A stretch of 64,000 nucleotides of DNA from Chloracidobacterium validum (GTDB taxonomy: Bacteria; Acidobacteriota; Blastocatellia; Chloracidobacteriales; Chloracidobacteriaceae): NCBI RefSeq assembly GCF_018304825.1, contig NZ_CP072648.1, positions 417,501 through 481,500 on the forward strand. The letters are read 5' to 3'. The translations under genes and the position numbers were made by a program. Of the stretch, positions 8,300 to 18,575 are shown piece by piece. The notes under the pieces were generated by a model, which searched no databases, was not told where the DNA came from, and saw only the letters and a list, made by a program, of their open reading frames with translations. How positions within the stretch are numbered: position 1 is the stretch's first letter; each line of letters begins with the position of its first letter.

Positions 8300-11200
8300 A
8301 TGCTCGACCGCATACTCCGCTTCTCAGCGAAGCATCCACTGCTGATGCTCATCGGCGTCGGCTTGTTAGTTGTCGCCGGACTGGATGCGTTCCGGCGGTT
8401 GCCGATTGACGCGGTGCCCGATGTCACCAACAACCAAGTGCAAGTGCTCACGTCCGCCCCGGCGCTGACCCCGCTGGAAATCGAACGCCAAGTCACATTT
8501 CCAGTTGAGACGGCCCTGGCCGGACTGGTCGGCGTCGAGGAAGTTCGCTCACTGTCAAAGTTTGGACTGTCGGCCGTCACGGTCGTCTTCGATGACGACG
8601 TGGACATTTACCGCGCGCGCCAGTTGGTGTTTGAGCGACTGGCAGCGGCCCGGGAGCAAATCCCGCCCGGCAGCGGAACTCCGCTGCTGGGTCCAATTAC
8701 GACCGGACTCGGCGAGGTGTACCAGTACGAGTTACGCGGCGCCCCTGACAGCGGACACGACGCCATGAGTTTACGCGCCATTCAGGACTGGATTGTGCGT
8801 CGGCAACTCCTCGGAACGCCCGGCGTGGCCGAGGTCAACAGTTATGGCGGGCTGGCCAAGCAGTACCAAGTTCGTCTTGATCCGGTCAAGCTTCAGGCCT
8901 ACAGGCTGACGCTGCGCGAAGTCATGGATGCCGTTGCCGCCGGCAATGCCAATGTCAGCGGCGGGGCGATTGTGCGCGCCCAGGAGCAGTACCTGCTGCG
9001 GGGACTGGGCTTGGCGCAGTCGGTCGAGGATTTGGAGCAGACCGTCGTGACGACGGGGCGGGATGGCGTCCCGGTCTTTGTCCGTGACTTGGGGGAGGTC
9101 GTCTGCGCCCCACCGGCCGTGCGCCAAGGAGCGGTCACGGCCGACGGCCAGGGCGAAACCGTGTGCGGGATTGTGCTCATGCTCAAGGGCGCAAATGCGC
9201 GAACCGTCACCCAGGCCGTCGCCGAACGGTTGGATGACATTGCCGCCACCCTGCCGCCGGGCGTTCACATCGTGCCGTTTTACGACCGCGCCGAACTCGT
9301 GGGGCGGACGATCCGCACTGTGATCTGGAATCTGACCGAAGGGGCGCTGATTGTCATTGGCATCCTCGTGCTGCTCCTCGGTCATTGGCCGTCGGCGCTG
9401 CTGGTCGCCACGGTCATTCCGCTCTCGATGCTGGGTGCGGCGATCGGCATGCAGGCGTTGGGTCTCTCCGGCAATCTCATGAGCCTGGGCGCGATTGATT
9501 TCGGTCTCATCGTGGACGGCGCGGTGATTTTGACCGAAAGCAGCATCCGGCGCGTGGCCGAGCGACAGCACGACGTGGGGCGGGTCTTGACGCTGACCGA
9601 ACGGCAACAAGTCGTTGTTGCTGCCTGTAGTGAAGTCCGCCGGGCGACGATGTTTGGCGAAATCATCATTGCCCTGGTGTACGTGCCGCTGCTGGTGCTG
9701 CGTGGGATTGAGGGCAAGATGTTCGCGCCCATGGCGTTGACGGTCATGTGCGCGTTGGGAAGCGCCGCCGTCCTGTCGCTGACCTATGTGCCGGCCATGC
9801 TGGTCTTTGTGTTGCGCGGGCGAGTGCGGGAACGCGAGGCGTGGCTGATTCGGCAGGCCAAGCGAATCTATGTTCCCGCGTTTGACGTTGTCCGACGGCA
9901 GCGCCCCCAAGCCACGGCGCTGTCCGGTGGGCTGGTCGTGCTGGCGGGCGTGGGCGTTTTTGCCCTAGGGGCCGAGTTCATTCCACGCTTGGAGGAAGGC
10001 GCACTGGCCGTTCAGATTCAGCGCCTGCCGAGTGTGTCGGTGGCCGAAGCGGTGCGCACGGCGACCGAAGCCGAGCAAGTGCTGCTGACGTTCCCTGAAG
10101 TGACGAAAGTCGTCACCAAAAATGGCAGCGCCGAGATTGCCACCGACCCAATGGGGATCGAGCTGGGCGACATGTACATTGGGCTGAAGCCGCCAGGCGA
10201 GTGGAAGACGGCGCGCACCCGCGAAGCGCTGATTGCCGCCATGGATGCCGCGCTCAGGGCGAAGATTCCAGAAGCGCGGTTCAGTTTCAGTCAGCCGATT
10301 GAACTGCGCGTCTCAGAACTGATCTCCGGGGCCAAATCGGATGTGGCCGTCAAGATTTTTGGCGATGACCTGGACATCCTGCGCAGCCGCGCCGAGCAAG
10401 TCGCCCAAGCGCTCGCGCGTGTTCCAGGCGCGGCCGATGTCAAACTGGAAACGATTGCCGGGACGCCTCAGATTCAGGTTCGTCCCGATCGTGCGGCGCT
10501 GGCGCGGTACGGCCTGCGGGTGGAAGACATCAACTTGCTGGTCGAGACCCTGGTGGTTGGGCGCGAGGTGGGTCTCGTTTACGAAGGCGAAAGGCGATTT
10601 CCGTTGGTGGTTCGGTTGGATGAGGCAAGCGGACGCAGCCTGGAGATGCTCAAGGCGCTGCCGTTGCTGACGCCGACGGGTGTTCGCGTGCCGTTGACTG
10701 CCGTGGCCGACGTGACCGTTGTGGAAGGCCCGGCCCAGGTGTCGCGTGAGCACGGACGGCGACGCATCGTGGTCGAGTGCAACGTGCGCGGCCGCGACTT
10801 GGGAGGCTTCGTCGCCGAGGCCCAGACACACCTGCGGCAACATGTCGCGCTCCCGCCCGGCTACCAAATGGTGTTTGGCGGGCAGTTCGAGAATCTACAG
10901 CGCGCGGCGGCGCGGCTGGCGGTGGTCGTTCCGGTTGTTCTGCTGTTGATTTACGCGCTGCTTTACGCCTCGTTTGGGCAAGTTCGCGCGGCGGCGGTGG
11001 TGTTTACCGGCGTGCCATTTGCGGCCGTGGGCGGCGTGGCAGCCTTGGCGCTGCGCGGAATGCCCTTCTCGATTTCGGCCGGGGTGGGCTTCATTGCGCT
11101 CTTCGGAGTAGCCGTCCTCAACGGGTTGGTGTTGGTTTCGGCCATCATGAACCTGCGCCGGGAAGGCCTGCCGGTTGCGCAGGCGGTACGCCAGGGAGCG

Positions 11201-11410
11201 CTGACGCGCGTCCGTCCGGTGTTGACGACGGCGCTTGTCGCCAGTCTTGGGTTTCTGCCGATGGCGACGGCCACCTCGGCCGGAGCGGAAGTGCAGCGAC
11301 CGCTTGCCACGGTCGTCATTGGCGGGTTAGTGACAGCTACCGTGTTGACCCTGCTCATCCTCCCGTCCCTGTACGAGTGGATGGAGACGAGGAACACGAA
11401 TGCTACTTAG
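8300..11410 (+). CDS. HME-type RND efflux pump (CzcA/CusA family)
   Basis: The 1036-residue protein has the RND plan of two halves, each with one N-terminal helix, a large periplasmic loop and a helix bundle. CzcA-family marks include RLPIDAVPDVTNNQVQV near residue 33, SKFGLSAVTVVFDD near 90 and the TM4 motif LGAIDFGLIVDGAVILTE near 396, whose acidic residues belong to the proton relay in heavy-metal exporters. The C-terminal half repeats the fold (GVGFIALFGVAVLNGLVLVS). It is most likely a divalent or monovalent metal exporter driven by proton influx; the metal cannot be read from the sequence. GGAG eight bases upstream supports the start. Length is normal for the family. Confidence 0.92.
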   Translation: MLDRILRFSAKHPLLMLIGVGLLVVAGLDAFRRLPIDAVPDVTNNQVQVLTSAPALTPLEIERQVTFPVETALAGLVGVEEVRSLSKFGLSAVTVVFDDDVDIYRARQLVFERLAAAREQIPPGSGTPLLGPITTGLGEVYQYELRGAPDSGHDAMSLRAIQDWIVRRQLLGTPGVAEVNSYGGLAKQYQVRLDPVKLQAYRLTLREVMDAVAAGNANVSGGAIVRAQEQYLLRGLGLAQSVEDLEQTVVTTGRDGVPVFVRDLGEVVCAPPAVRQGAVTADGQGETVCGIVLMLKGANARTVTQAVAERLDDIAATLPPGVHIVPFYDRAELVGRTIRTVIWNLTEGALIVIGILVLLLGHWPSALLVATVIPLSMLGAAIGMQALGLSGNLMSLGAIDFGLIVDGAVILTESSIRRVAERQHDVGRVLTLTERQQVVVAACSEVRRATMFGEIIIALVYVPLLVLRGIEGKMFAPMALTVMCALGSAAVLSLTYVPAMLVFVLRGRVREREAWLIRQAKRIYVPAFDVVRRQRPQATALSGGLVVLAGVGVFALGAEFIPRLEEGALAVQIQRLPSVSVAEAVRTATEAEQVLLTFPEVTKVVTKNGSAEIATDPMGIELGDMYIGLKPPGEWKTARTREALIAAMDAALRAKIPEARFSFSQPIELRVSELISGAKSDVAVKIFGDDLDILRSRAEQVAQALARVPGAADVKLETIAGTPQIQVRPDRAALARYGLRVEDINLLVETLVVGREVGLVYEGERRFPLVVRLDEASGRSLEMLKALPLLTPTGVRVPLTAVADVTVVEGPAQVSREHGRRRIVVECNVRGRDLGGFVAEAQTHLRQHVALPPGYQMVFGGQFENLQRAAARLAVVVPVVLLLIYALLYASFGQVRAAAVVFTGVPFAAVGGVAALALRGMPFSISAGVGFIALFGVAVLNGLVLVSAIMNLRREGLPVAQAVRQGALTRVRPVLTTALVASLGFLPMATATSAGAEVQRPLATVVIGGLVTATVLTLLILPSLYEWMETRNTNAT

Positions 11411-11424
11411 GAAGGCTGATAACC

Positions 11425-12132
11425 GTGGCTGAACTGCCAATCTACAACGATTCTTACCGTCCATCCTCAAACTGGGCCAAGCAGCTCGAAACCGCCCAAC
11501 GCGCCCACCCGGCCGAAGTCATCCAGGTTGCCGGTGAGCGATTGCTACCTATGTGGGTGGAAGCGTTGCTGGCCTATGAACCGCCACCCCCGCCGGTGGT
11601 GGCGGTGGAAGACGTTGCGCGGTGGCTCCTGGCGCGGGCAACGGCAGTAGCGAAAGAGGAGCGCGATGCGCTCACCCGCGCTGATCTAACCCATGCCTAC
11701 CAAACGTTGGTGGGCGGTGCAGCGGAGGCTCCGGTGTGGCGCGTGGAGGCAGGTTGCCCGCAGGTCGAAAGCCACCAGCCAGCCGCCCCGACCGCCGTGC
11801 CGCTGTTGCTGGATATGACGCTCGACTGGTTCACGACGGATGCCTTTGCCGAACTCCATCCAGTTGAGCAAGCCGGACTGTTTCACCTGCGCTTGTTGGA
11901 CTTACAGCCTTTTGCCGCGCACAGTAATTTGCTTGTACGTCTGCTGTCGAGTTTTTATGTTTTGCGCGCTGGGTTGCCGCCGCTGATACCAGTCGCTCAG
12001 GAGCAAGCCGCTTACCAGGCCGCCATTGGGTATGCTTTTCAAATGATTACACAGCCGAGCTTGGAACTTTTTGCGCGGTGGCTGCTAGCGACCTATGCCC
12101 AGATTGAAGCCAAGCAGGAGGAGCATCCGTGA
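11425..12132 (+). CDS. Fic-fold protein with a degenerate active-site motif
   Basis: The likely start is GTG 11425, preceded by GGAAGG, giving 235 residues. The region about 140-190 aligns by eye with the Fic/Doc core: HPVEQAGLFHLRLLDLQPF matches the helix leading into HPF, and VRLLSSFYVLRAGLPPLIPV matches the helix after the catalytic loop. The consensus HPFxxGNGRxxR reads LQPFAAHSNLLVR here: His is Gln at about 161, and the GNG and first Arg are gone. Fic enzymes transfer AMP or other phosphate groups to proteins; this one is unlikely to do so by that chemistry. It sits between the pump and an MBL-fold gene and overlaps the latter by four bases, so they are translationally coupled. Confidence 0.65.
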   Translation: MAELPIYNDSYRPSSNWAKQLETAQRAHPAEVIQVAGERLLPMWVEALLAYEPPPPPVVAVEDVARWLLARATAVAKEERDALTRADLTHAYQTLVGGAAEAPVWRVEAGCPQVESHQPAAPTAVPLLLDMTLDWFTTDAFAELHPVEQAGLFHLRLLDLQPFAAHSNLLVRLLSSFYVLRAGLPPLIPVAQEQAAYQAAIGYAFQMITQPSLELFARWLLATYAQIEAKQEEHP

Positions 12133-12776
12133 GATTTTTTCACGTAACGACCGGAGCGTTTCAGGCGCATACCTACTTTTTGATTTGCGAGCAGACCCGC
12201 CAAACGCTGGTAATTGATCCGGGAGAAGAATTCGAGGTCATCGCCGATGCCATTCGCGCGGAGCGGTTGGAGGTCGTGCGCATTGTCGTCTCACACGCTC
12301 ACCTTGACCATTTCTGGAGTGCCGGGGCGCTCAAAGCCATGACCGGAGCGCCGATTCATCTGCATCCAGCGGATGACTTCCTCTACACGCAGTTACCGGA
12401 ACAGGGTTCTTGGTTTGGCTTTGATCTGGAAGACGCGCCACCAGTGGATGTGTTTTTGAAAGATGGCGATGTGCTGACCTTTGGACGGGAACAAGTCAAC
12501 GTACGGCACGTGCCCGGACATTCGCCCGGACACGTGATGCTTTATAACGAAGCCGATGCTTGGGTGGGCGATTGTTTGTTTGCTTCATCGGTTGGGCGGG
12601 TGGACTTACCAGGTGGTGATGGACCAACGCTCATCCGCTCAATTGAAGACCGCATTGTGACACTCGGTGAACACTATCGCATTCACCCAGGCCACGGGCC
12701 GTCAACCACCGTCGCCCGTGAGTTGAACGACAACCCATTCCTGGGCGGACGCATCCCGTGGAGGCCGTCCCTGTGA
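12129..12776 (+). CDS. MBL-fold metallo-hydrolase (glyoxalase II-like)
   Basis: The GTG start overlaps the preceding TGA (GTGA) and has a strong AGGAGG site nine bases upstream. The 215-residue protein has the metallo-beta-lactamase signature SHAHLDHFWSAG near 56-67, HVPGHSPGHVMLY, the bridging aspartate in VGDCLF, and HPGHGPSTT near the C-terminus. These are the binuclear metal ligands of the hydroxyacylglutathione-hydrolase-like group. Many such short proteins are general thioester hydrolases or of unknown substrate. Coupling to the Fic-fold gene suggests joint expression with the efflux operon, perhaps only by position. Confidence 0.85.
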   Translation: MRFFHVTTGAFQAHTYFLICEQTRQTLVIDPGEEFEVIADAIRAERLEVVRIVVSHAHLDHFWSAGALKAMTGAPIHLHPADDFLYTQLPEQGSWFGFDLEDAPPVDVFLKDGDVLTFGREQVNVRHVPGHSPGHVMLYNEADAWVGDCLFASSVGRVDLPGGDGPTLIRSIEDRIVTLGEHYRIHPGHGPSTTVARELNDNPFLGGRIPWRPSL

Positions 12777-12803
12777 GTCATCGCTCGCTACGCTGGCAGC
12801 GGA

Positions 12804-13016
12804 CTAGAATTTCGTAATGCTGATATCTTCAGCGCGCTCCTCCGGTTTGGTCAGGAAGAAGCCCAACACTGATCCACCAGCGGCAACGAAGCAGGCAACA
12901 GCAATCCAAAACTTGTAGGTTTCGGTTGACGAGGCCTGGCTCATATAAAGCCAAGCACCAACAATGGCCAGAAGAATCGCAACACTGAGTAATCCAATCC
13001 GAAGAGGGGACATAGG
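12804..13016 (-). CDS. Small two-helix membrane protein
   Basis: The ATG at 13016 is preceded by GGAGG at a spacing of about nine bases, so I prefer it to the longer open frame; it gives 70 residues. Two hydrophobic segments are visible (about 5-23, IGLLSVAILLAIVGAWLYM, and about 35-55, FWIAVACFVAAGGSVLGFFL), with a short charged tail. I recognise no family. It converges on the MBL-fold gene and is divergent from the tRNA cluster. Confidence 0.6.
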   Translation of the reverse strand, partial: PMSPLRIGLLSVAILLAIVGAWLYMSQASSTETYKFWIAVACFVAAGGSVLGFFLTKPEERAEDISITKF

Positions 13017-13175
13017 CTCAGCCTCCAAGGTGTAACGTCGTGAGGGTTGATGGTGTGGCAACTGAAGAACGCGCCGGTTCAGCCGCCAAGTGGTCAGGTT
13101 TCGCAAAGTGTTAACATTATTACATGATTAGAGAGGACTAGACAAGTCAGCCCGGCGCATGGGAAAAGAAAGTCA

Positions 13176-13203
13176 TTGCGCTTTGTGAAGCCTGTGCTAT
13201 CAT
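13176..13203 (+). promoter_or_regulatory. Putative promoter of the tRNA-tuf operon
   Basis: TTGCGC (13176-13181) and TATCAT (13198-13203) are separated by 16 bases and stand about 48 bases before the first tRNA. This is the only good sigma70-like pair I found in the spacer. Confidence 0.45.
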
Positions 13204-13250
13204 CCGTGCTTTTCTGGGAAATTATGGTGCAGGGCACCGAGGAGGTTTAT

Positions 13251-13323
<73 letters not shown>

Positions 13324-13340
13324 CTTCAGAAAGGATCGTT

Positions 13341-13427
13341 GCAGGGGTGGCCGAGCGGTCAATGGCAGCAGACTGTAAATCTGCCCTCCGAGTGAGTTCA
13401 CAGGTTCGAATCCTGTCCCCTGCACCA
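13341..13427 (+). tRNA. tRNA-Tyr (anticodon GTA)
   Basis: Acceptor GCAGGGG pairs with CCCCTGC, and the anticodon loop CTGTAAA reads GTA. A long variable arm (CCTCCGAGTGAGTTCA region) marks it as a class II tRNA, as expected for bacterial tRNA-Tyr. CCA is encoded (13425-13427). Confidence 0.97.
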
Positions 13428-13439
13428 GCTTGGACCTGA

Positions 13440-13514
<75 letters not shown>

Positions 13515-13519
13515 TCCAC

Positions 13520-13592
<73 letters not shown>

Positions 13593-13610
13593 CTTGTGAT
13601 TTTCGCGCGC

Positions 13611-13631
13611 CGTCCACCTCGCTGGTGGACG
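13611..13631 (+). promoter_or_regulatory. Hairpin between the tRNA cluster and tuf
   Basis: CGTCCACC (13611-13618) and GGTGGACG (13624-13631) form a perfect 8-bp stem with a 5-base loop, followed about eight bases later by a run of T. It could be an attenuator or an RNA-processing site separating the tRNAs from the tuf message. It ends 50 bases before the tuf start. Confidence 0.5.
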
Positions 13632-13681
13632 ACGCACTATTTTTCGCGGCAACTCGCGCGGTTATTCATTGAGGTCTTGAC

Positions 13682-14869
<1,188 letters not shown>

Positions 14870-14885
14870 GCTGTTTGGGTTCTGT

Positions 14886-14961
14886 AGGGGTATGGTGTCA
14901 ATGGTTAGCACGTCGGTCTCCAAAACCGAAAGTACGGGTTCGAGTCCTGTTACCCCTGCCA
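14886..14961 (+). tRNA. tRNA-Trp (anticodon CCA)
   Basis: Acceptor AGGGGTA pairs with TACCCCT, anticodon stem TCGGT/ACCGA encloses CTCCAAA, and the T loop is GGTTCGAGTCC. CCA is encoded. Its place between tuf and secE is common in bacteria. Confidence 0.97.
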
Positions 14962-15008
14962 ATCCAGTTTGAATGAACACTGAAGTCAAGCAGTGTTCGG
15001 GGTACTTC

Positions 15009-15275
15009 ATGGAACGAGCTTCCGAAACAGTGACTGCGCCGGCGGACAAGCCAACTGCCTCGGTTTCAAAGCTAACTGGCTGGTGGTCGTCTTCGGTGCA
15101 GTTTCTGCGCGATACACGAGACGAGCTGAAGCAGGTGACCTGGCCGACGCGGAAAGAGGTCTATGATACGACACTGGTCGTGATCGGCATCGTCACATTC
15201 TTTGGTTTCTTTTTATGGGGCGTGGATGTCGTGGTGGCACGCATCCTCGACGCCTTTTTGAAGTGGTTGGCCTAG
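15009..15275 (+). CDS. secE: Preprotein translocase subunit SecE
   Basis: The single-helix SecE form is shown by the amphipathic segment [20 protein letters not shown], followed by one transmembrane helix ([20 protein letters not shown]). SecE clamps SecY in the SecYEG channel in the inner membrane. The WPTR motif is the family hallmark. Two ATGs are possible: 14973 would give 100 residues and lies 11 bases after tRNA-Trp without a ribosome site; I chose 15009 (88 residues), with GGGG about seven bases upstream. No rpmG lies between tRNA-Trp and secE. Confidence 0.9.
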   Translation: MERASETVTAPADKPTASVSKLTGWWSSSVQFLRDTRDELKQVTWPTRKEVYDTTLVVIGIVTFFGFFLWGVDVVVARILDAFLKWLA

Positions 15276-15327
15276 GGATGCGCAACCCAAAGCGTGTGAC
15301 CCAAGCGCGCGATGGCTGAGACGGTTT

Positions 15328-15891
15328 ATGGCAAAACGCTGGTACATCATTCACACATACTCAGGCCATGAGAAAAAAGTGCGCGAAAGCCTCCAGACGC
15401 GCCTCAGAGCCTATGGTATGGAAGACGAAGTGACGGAAGTCCTCATTCCATCTGAAACGGTCGTCGAAATGCGTGGCAATAAGCGCGTTGAAACTTCGCG
15501 GATGATTTTCCCGGGCTATGTTCTTGTCCAGATCGAAACCGACGACACGACAGGGGAGATGTCCGAGCGGGTGTGGCATACCATCAAAAACACCCCCAAA
15601 GTCACAAGTTTCATCGGTGGACAGAAGCCAACCGCGCTCACTGAGGAAGAAGTCAATCAAATCATCAACCACGTTACCGAAACCACCGATCACCCTAAGC
15701 CAAAGGTCCTGTTTTCGACCGGTGAGACGGTGCGCATCATCAGTGGCCCTTTTACGGGTTTTACGGGTGTGGTTGAAGAAATCAACGTCGAGCGCAACAC
15801 GCTAAAAGTTATGGTGACGATCTTCGGCCGGGCGACACCGGTTGAACTCGACTTTCTCGGCGTTGAGAAACCCAACTTCACAGAATCCTAG
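15328..15891 (+). CDS. nusG: Transcription termination/antitermination factor NusG
   Basis: The 187-residue protein has the NGN domain ([20 protein letters not shown] at the N-terminus; [28 protein letters not shown]). It ends with a KOW domain ([21 protein letters not shown]). NusG binds RNA polymerase, suppresses pausing and links it to Rho and ribosomes. Length is normal. It follows secE by 52 bases, the standard order. Confidence 0.97.
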   Translation: MAKRWYIIHTYSGHEKKVRESLQTRLRAYGMEDEVTEVLIPSETVVEMRGNKRVETSRMIFPGYVLVQIETDDTTGEMSERVWHTIKNTPKVTSFIGGQKPTALTEEEVNQIINHVTETTDHPKPKVLFSTGETVRIISGPFTGFTGVVEEINVERNTLKVMVTIFGRATPVELDFLGVEKPNFTES

Positions 15892-15959
15892 ACACTTGTT
15901 GAGCTGCAAGGGCGTTGTGCTGCCGACAGCTACACCAAGTCGTCCCGTAGGCGAAAGAT

Positions 15960-16385
15960 ATGGCAAAGAAAGTTACGGCATATATCAAGCTTCAAGTGCA
16001 GGCCGGAAAAGCGAACCCGGCCCCGCCGATTGGTCCCGCGCTAGGTCAGCACGGGGTCAACATCATGGAGTTCTGCAAGCAGTTCAATGCTCGGACGACC
16101 GACATGGGTGATCTCAAAATCCCAGTCGTTATTACCGTCTATGCCGACAAATCATTCACATTTGTGACCAAGACACCCCCGGTGCCAGACCTCATCAAAA
16201 AGACACTGGGGATTACCAGCGGCGCGGCGCGTCCAGGGCGTGAGCGGATTGGAAAGTTGACGATGGCGCAAGTGCGCCAGATTGCGGAAACAAAAATGCC
16301 GGACATGAACTGCGCTTCGCTGGAGTCCGCTATCCAGTCGGTCAAAGGTACGGCCCGCAGCATGGGGCTTGAGGTGGTGGAATAG
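15960..16385 (+). CDS. rplK: 50S ribosomal protein L11
   Basis: At 141 residues it has the normal length. The N-terminal domain contains [23 protein letters not shown] and the C-terminal 23S-binding domain contains [19 protein letters not shown]11 forms part of the GTPase-associated centre. It follows nusG in the conserved order and precedes rplA by 71 bases. Confidence 0.98.
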   Translation: MAKKVTAYIKLQVQAGKANPAPPIGPALGQHGVNIMEFCKQFNARTTDMGDLKIPVVITVYADKSFTFVTKTPPVPDLIKKTLGITSGAARPGRERIGKLTMAQVRQIAETKMPDMNCASLESAIQSVKGTARSMGLEVVE

Positions 16386-16456
16386 GCGCTACCAAGGCGT
16401 CAACGGCATTCGGGGAGCGACCGGCCTGTCGCGTTTGCACCTGAAAGGAGACACAC

Positions 16457-17152
16457 ATGGGACGAATGGGGAAGAAGTATCGGGCAGCACTGGCCCAGAT
16501 CGAGCCAGAGCGCCTCTACACCTTGGTTGAGGCAGTGCCGCTCATCAAGCGGATGGCCTTCGCAAAGTTTGACGAGACGGTTGAGGTTACGATGGTGCTG
16601 GGCGTTGATCCGCGCAAAGCGGACCAGATGGTGCGCGGAACCGTCGTTCTGCCAAACGGTCTTGGGAAAACGAAGCGGGTCGTCGTGATCGCCTCTGGTG
16701 AAAAGCAGGCGGAGGCGCGTGGGGTTGGTGCCGACGAAGTCGGCGGCGAGGAGTTTGTGGAGCGCATCAAAGGCGGTTGGCTCGACTTTGATGTTCTGAT
16801 TGCCACGCCGGATATGATGAAGTCAGTCGGGACGCTGGGCAAGGTGCTCGGTCCGCGTGGGCTGATGCCGAATCCAAAGACCGGAACGGTAACGTTTGAA
16901 GTGGGCAAGGCAGTGCAGGAAGTCAAGGCCGGCAAGGTCGAGTTCCGGGTGGATAAAACCGGCGTGGTGCATGTTCCGGTTGGGCGCGTCTCCTTCTCTG
17001 AAGAAAAACTCATCGAAAACATTCGCACCCTGATTGATGCCGTGCTGCGCGCCAAGCCCTCGGCAAGCAAGGGAAGGTATGTGCGAGCGGCTTACTGTGG
17101 TTCGACGATGGGTCCCGCCGTGCCGCTCGCCCCGACAGAGTATCAGGGCTAA
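16457..17152 (+). CDS. rplA: 50S ribosomal protein L1
   Basis: The 231-residue protein carries the L1 motifs [40 protein letters not shown] and [15 protein letters not shown]1 forms the ribosomal stalk at the E site and often represses its own operon. A strong AAAGGAG stands eight bases before the ATG. Length is typical. Confidence 0.98.
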   Translation: MGRMGKKYRAALAQIEPERLYTLVEAVPLIKRMAFAKFDETVEVTMVLGVDPRKADQMVRGTVVLPNGLGKTKRVVVIASGEKQAEARGVGADEVGGEEFVERIKGGWLDFDVLIATPDMMKSVGTLGKVLGPRGLMPNPKTGTVTFEVGKAVQEVKAGKVEFRVDKTGVVHVPVGRVSFSEEKLIENIRTLIDAVLRAKPSASKGRYVRAAYCGSTMGPAVPLAPTEYQG

Positions 17153-17235
17153 CCAAACTACTTTGAATGAACGCTCTTGGCGCTGCCCTGAAGCAAGTGT
17201 GGCCTGCCGGGCGTGAGAGTTGAGTTGAGGAAAAG

Positions 17236-17754
17236 ATGACGCGACAAGAGAAAATGTCGGAAGTAGAACAGTTGGCAGTGGCCTTCCAAGGGACTCGCCA
17301 TGCGTTTCTCGTTGGCTTTCAGGGGATGACCGTGCAGGCTGACACGGCGCTGCGGAATGAGTTGCGTCGCGCTGGGGTGGGCTACCACGTCGTCAAAAAC
17401 ACCCTGGCTCGCCGGGCCGCCAAGGGAACCGTCCTGGAACAGTTAGGCGACAAGTTTAGGGGGCCAACCGCCGTGGCGCTTGCGCCCGAAGACCCGGTCG
17501 GCGCGGCGAAATTGCTCGTCAAGCTATTCAAGGACTATCAACAGTTTGCTTTCAAGGCAGGCGTTGTGGATGGGAGCGCCATCGCGGAGGGCGATGTCGA
17601 GGCCTTGGCCAACATGCCGTCTCGTGAGGAGTTGCTCTCCCGGATCATGTTCTTGGTCAACTCCGGGGCACAGCGGATTGCCTCTGTGACGAGCGGCGTC
17701 GCTCGGAATGTGGCAGTGGTGACGGCTCAGGTGCGCGACCAAAAGGCCGAGTGA
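17236..17754 (+). CDS. rplJ: 50S ribosomal protein L10
   Basis: The 172-residue protein has the L10 N-terminal domain (FQGMTVQADTALRNELRRAG, YHVVKNTLARRAA, GPTAVAL) and the C-terminal helix that docks L7/L12 dimers (LPS-like MPSREELLSRIMFLVNSGAQ). GAGGAAAAG provides the ribosome site. The 83-base leader after rplA is where autoregulatory L10 binding would be expected, but I could not identify a defined L10 leader by eye. Confidence 0.97.
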   Translation: MTRQEKMSEVEQLAVAFQGTRHAFLVGFQGMTVQADTALRNELRRAGVGYHVVKNTLARRAAKGTVLEQLGDKFRGPTAVALAPEDPVGAAKLLVKLFKDYQQFAFKAGVVDGSAIAEGDVEALANMPSREELLSRIMFLVNSGAQRIASVTSGVARNVAVVTAQVRDQKAE

Positions 17755-17922
17755 TATTCACGGTTGCGTTGCGCCGTGAGCGTTACTCTCAGTGCGCGAG
17801 CCGTTGACGCAAGCGTGAGGCCCTGATGCCAACCAGTGCTGAGTGGTGAGCAGGCAAAGGCTCGGCGGAAAACAAATACATCTTGTGATTTCACGTTCTA
17901 GTTCAGAAAGGTAGGAACGACC

Positions 17923-18315
17923 ATGTCGGAGAAGTTGACGGCCATTGTTGATCAAATTGGCTCACTGACCTTGTTGGAAGCGGCTGAGCTTGTCAAGCTG
18001 ATGGAAGCGAAGTTCGGCGTGTCAGCCGCCGCTGCGGCCGTGGCCATGCCGGCGGCCGGCGGCGCGGCGGCCGGCGCGCCAGCCGCCCCAGCCGAGGAAG
18101 CCAAAGACGAGTTTGATGTGATTCTCACCGCGGCCGGTGGAAACAAGATCAATGTCATCAAGGTGGTTAGAGAAATTACCTCGCTTGGTCTCAAGGAAGC
18201 CAAAGACCTCGTGGATGGCGCGCCCAAGCCAGTCAAGAGTGGCATTCCAAAGGCCGAAGCCGAAGCCATCAAGGCCAAATTGACCGATGCCGGTGCGTCG
18301 GTTGAAATCAAGTAG
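17923..18315 (+). CDS. rplL: 50S ribosomal protein L7/L12
   Basis: At 130 residues it contains the N-terminal dimerisation domain ([20 protein letters not shown]), an alanine/proline-rich hinge and the C-terminal domain with [35 protein letters not shown]. It recruits translation factors to the stalk. AGGTAGGA precedes the ATG. A 168-base spacer separates it from rplJ. Confidence 0.98.
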   Translation: MSEKLTAIVDQIGSLTLLEAAELVKLMEAKFGVSAAAAAVAMPAAGGAAAGAPAAPAEEAKDEFDVILTAAGGNKINVIKVVREITSLGLKEAKDLVDGAPKPVKSGIPKAEAEAIKAKLTDAGASVEIK

Positions 18316-18351
18316 GTGGGCGATCACTACTGTCCGGGTGATACAAGTCTT

Positions 18352-18384
18352 CACCATCCTCAAGCTGAGTCTGGGCGGATGGTG
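18352..18384 (+). terminator. Terminator-like hairpin after rplL
   Basis: CACCATCC (18352-18359) and GGATGGTG (18377-18384) form a perfect 8-bp stem with a 17-base loop, followed by AACCTTTTAT. The T tract is short, so it is more likely a partial terminator or attenuator than a full stop. Confidence 0.5.
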
Positions 18385-18406
18385 AACCTTTTATCTACGA
18401 ATCGCC

Positions 18407-18433
18407 AGAGGTCGAAACGTAGTTTCGACCTCT
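18407..18433 (+). terminator. Perfect 12-bp hairpin in the rplL-rpoB spacer
   Basis: AGAGGTCGAAAC (18407-18418) and GTTTCGACCTCT (18422-18433) pair perfectly around a 3-base loop. TTGG follows with no long T run. It is a strong candidate attenuator or RNase III site between the ribosomal protein and polymerase genes. Confidence 0.55.
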
Positions 18434-18555
18434 TTGGCTAGCTTGGTTTTCCACCAGCCGGGTGTGCTTTGGCCAGTTAAGGGCGCTACCTAGCTTACTT
18501 TGCTGAATACACACGAGTGACATTGTCTTGTCATTTGAGTATCGTGTTGTCACTT

Positions 18556-18575
18556 GCTTGTATGAGCATACAAGC
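18556..18575. promoter_or_regulatory. Palindrome upstream of rpoB
   Basis: GCTTGTATG (18556-18564) and CATACAAGC (18567-18575) are perfect inverted repeats around AG. The very short gap fits a protein-binding palindrome better than an RNA hairpin, although either is possible. It lies 170 bases before the rpoB start. Confidence 0.35.

Noticed and set aside
8771-9910. 379-codon minus-strand frame opposite the RND pump
   Set aside because: Low-complexity His/Gln/Arg-rich shadow of the pump coding sequence.
10777-11424. Upstream extension of the Fic-fold gene inside czcA
   Set aside because: The extension is a frame shadow of the pump gene; the protein with family-like sequence starts at about 11425.
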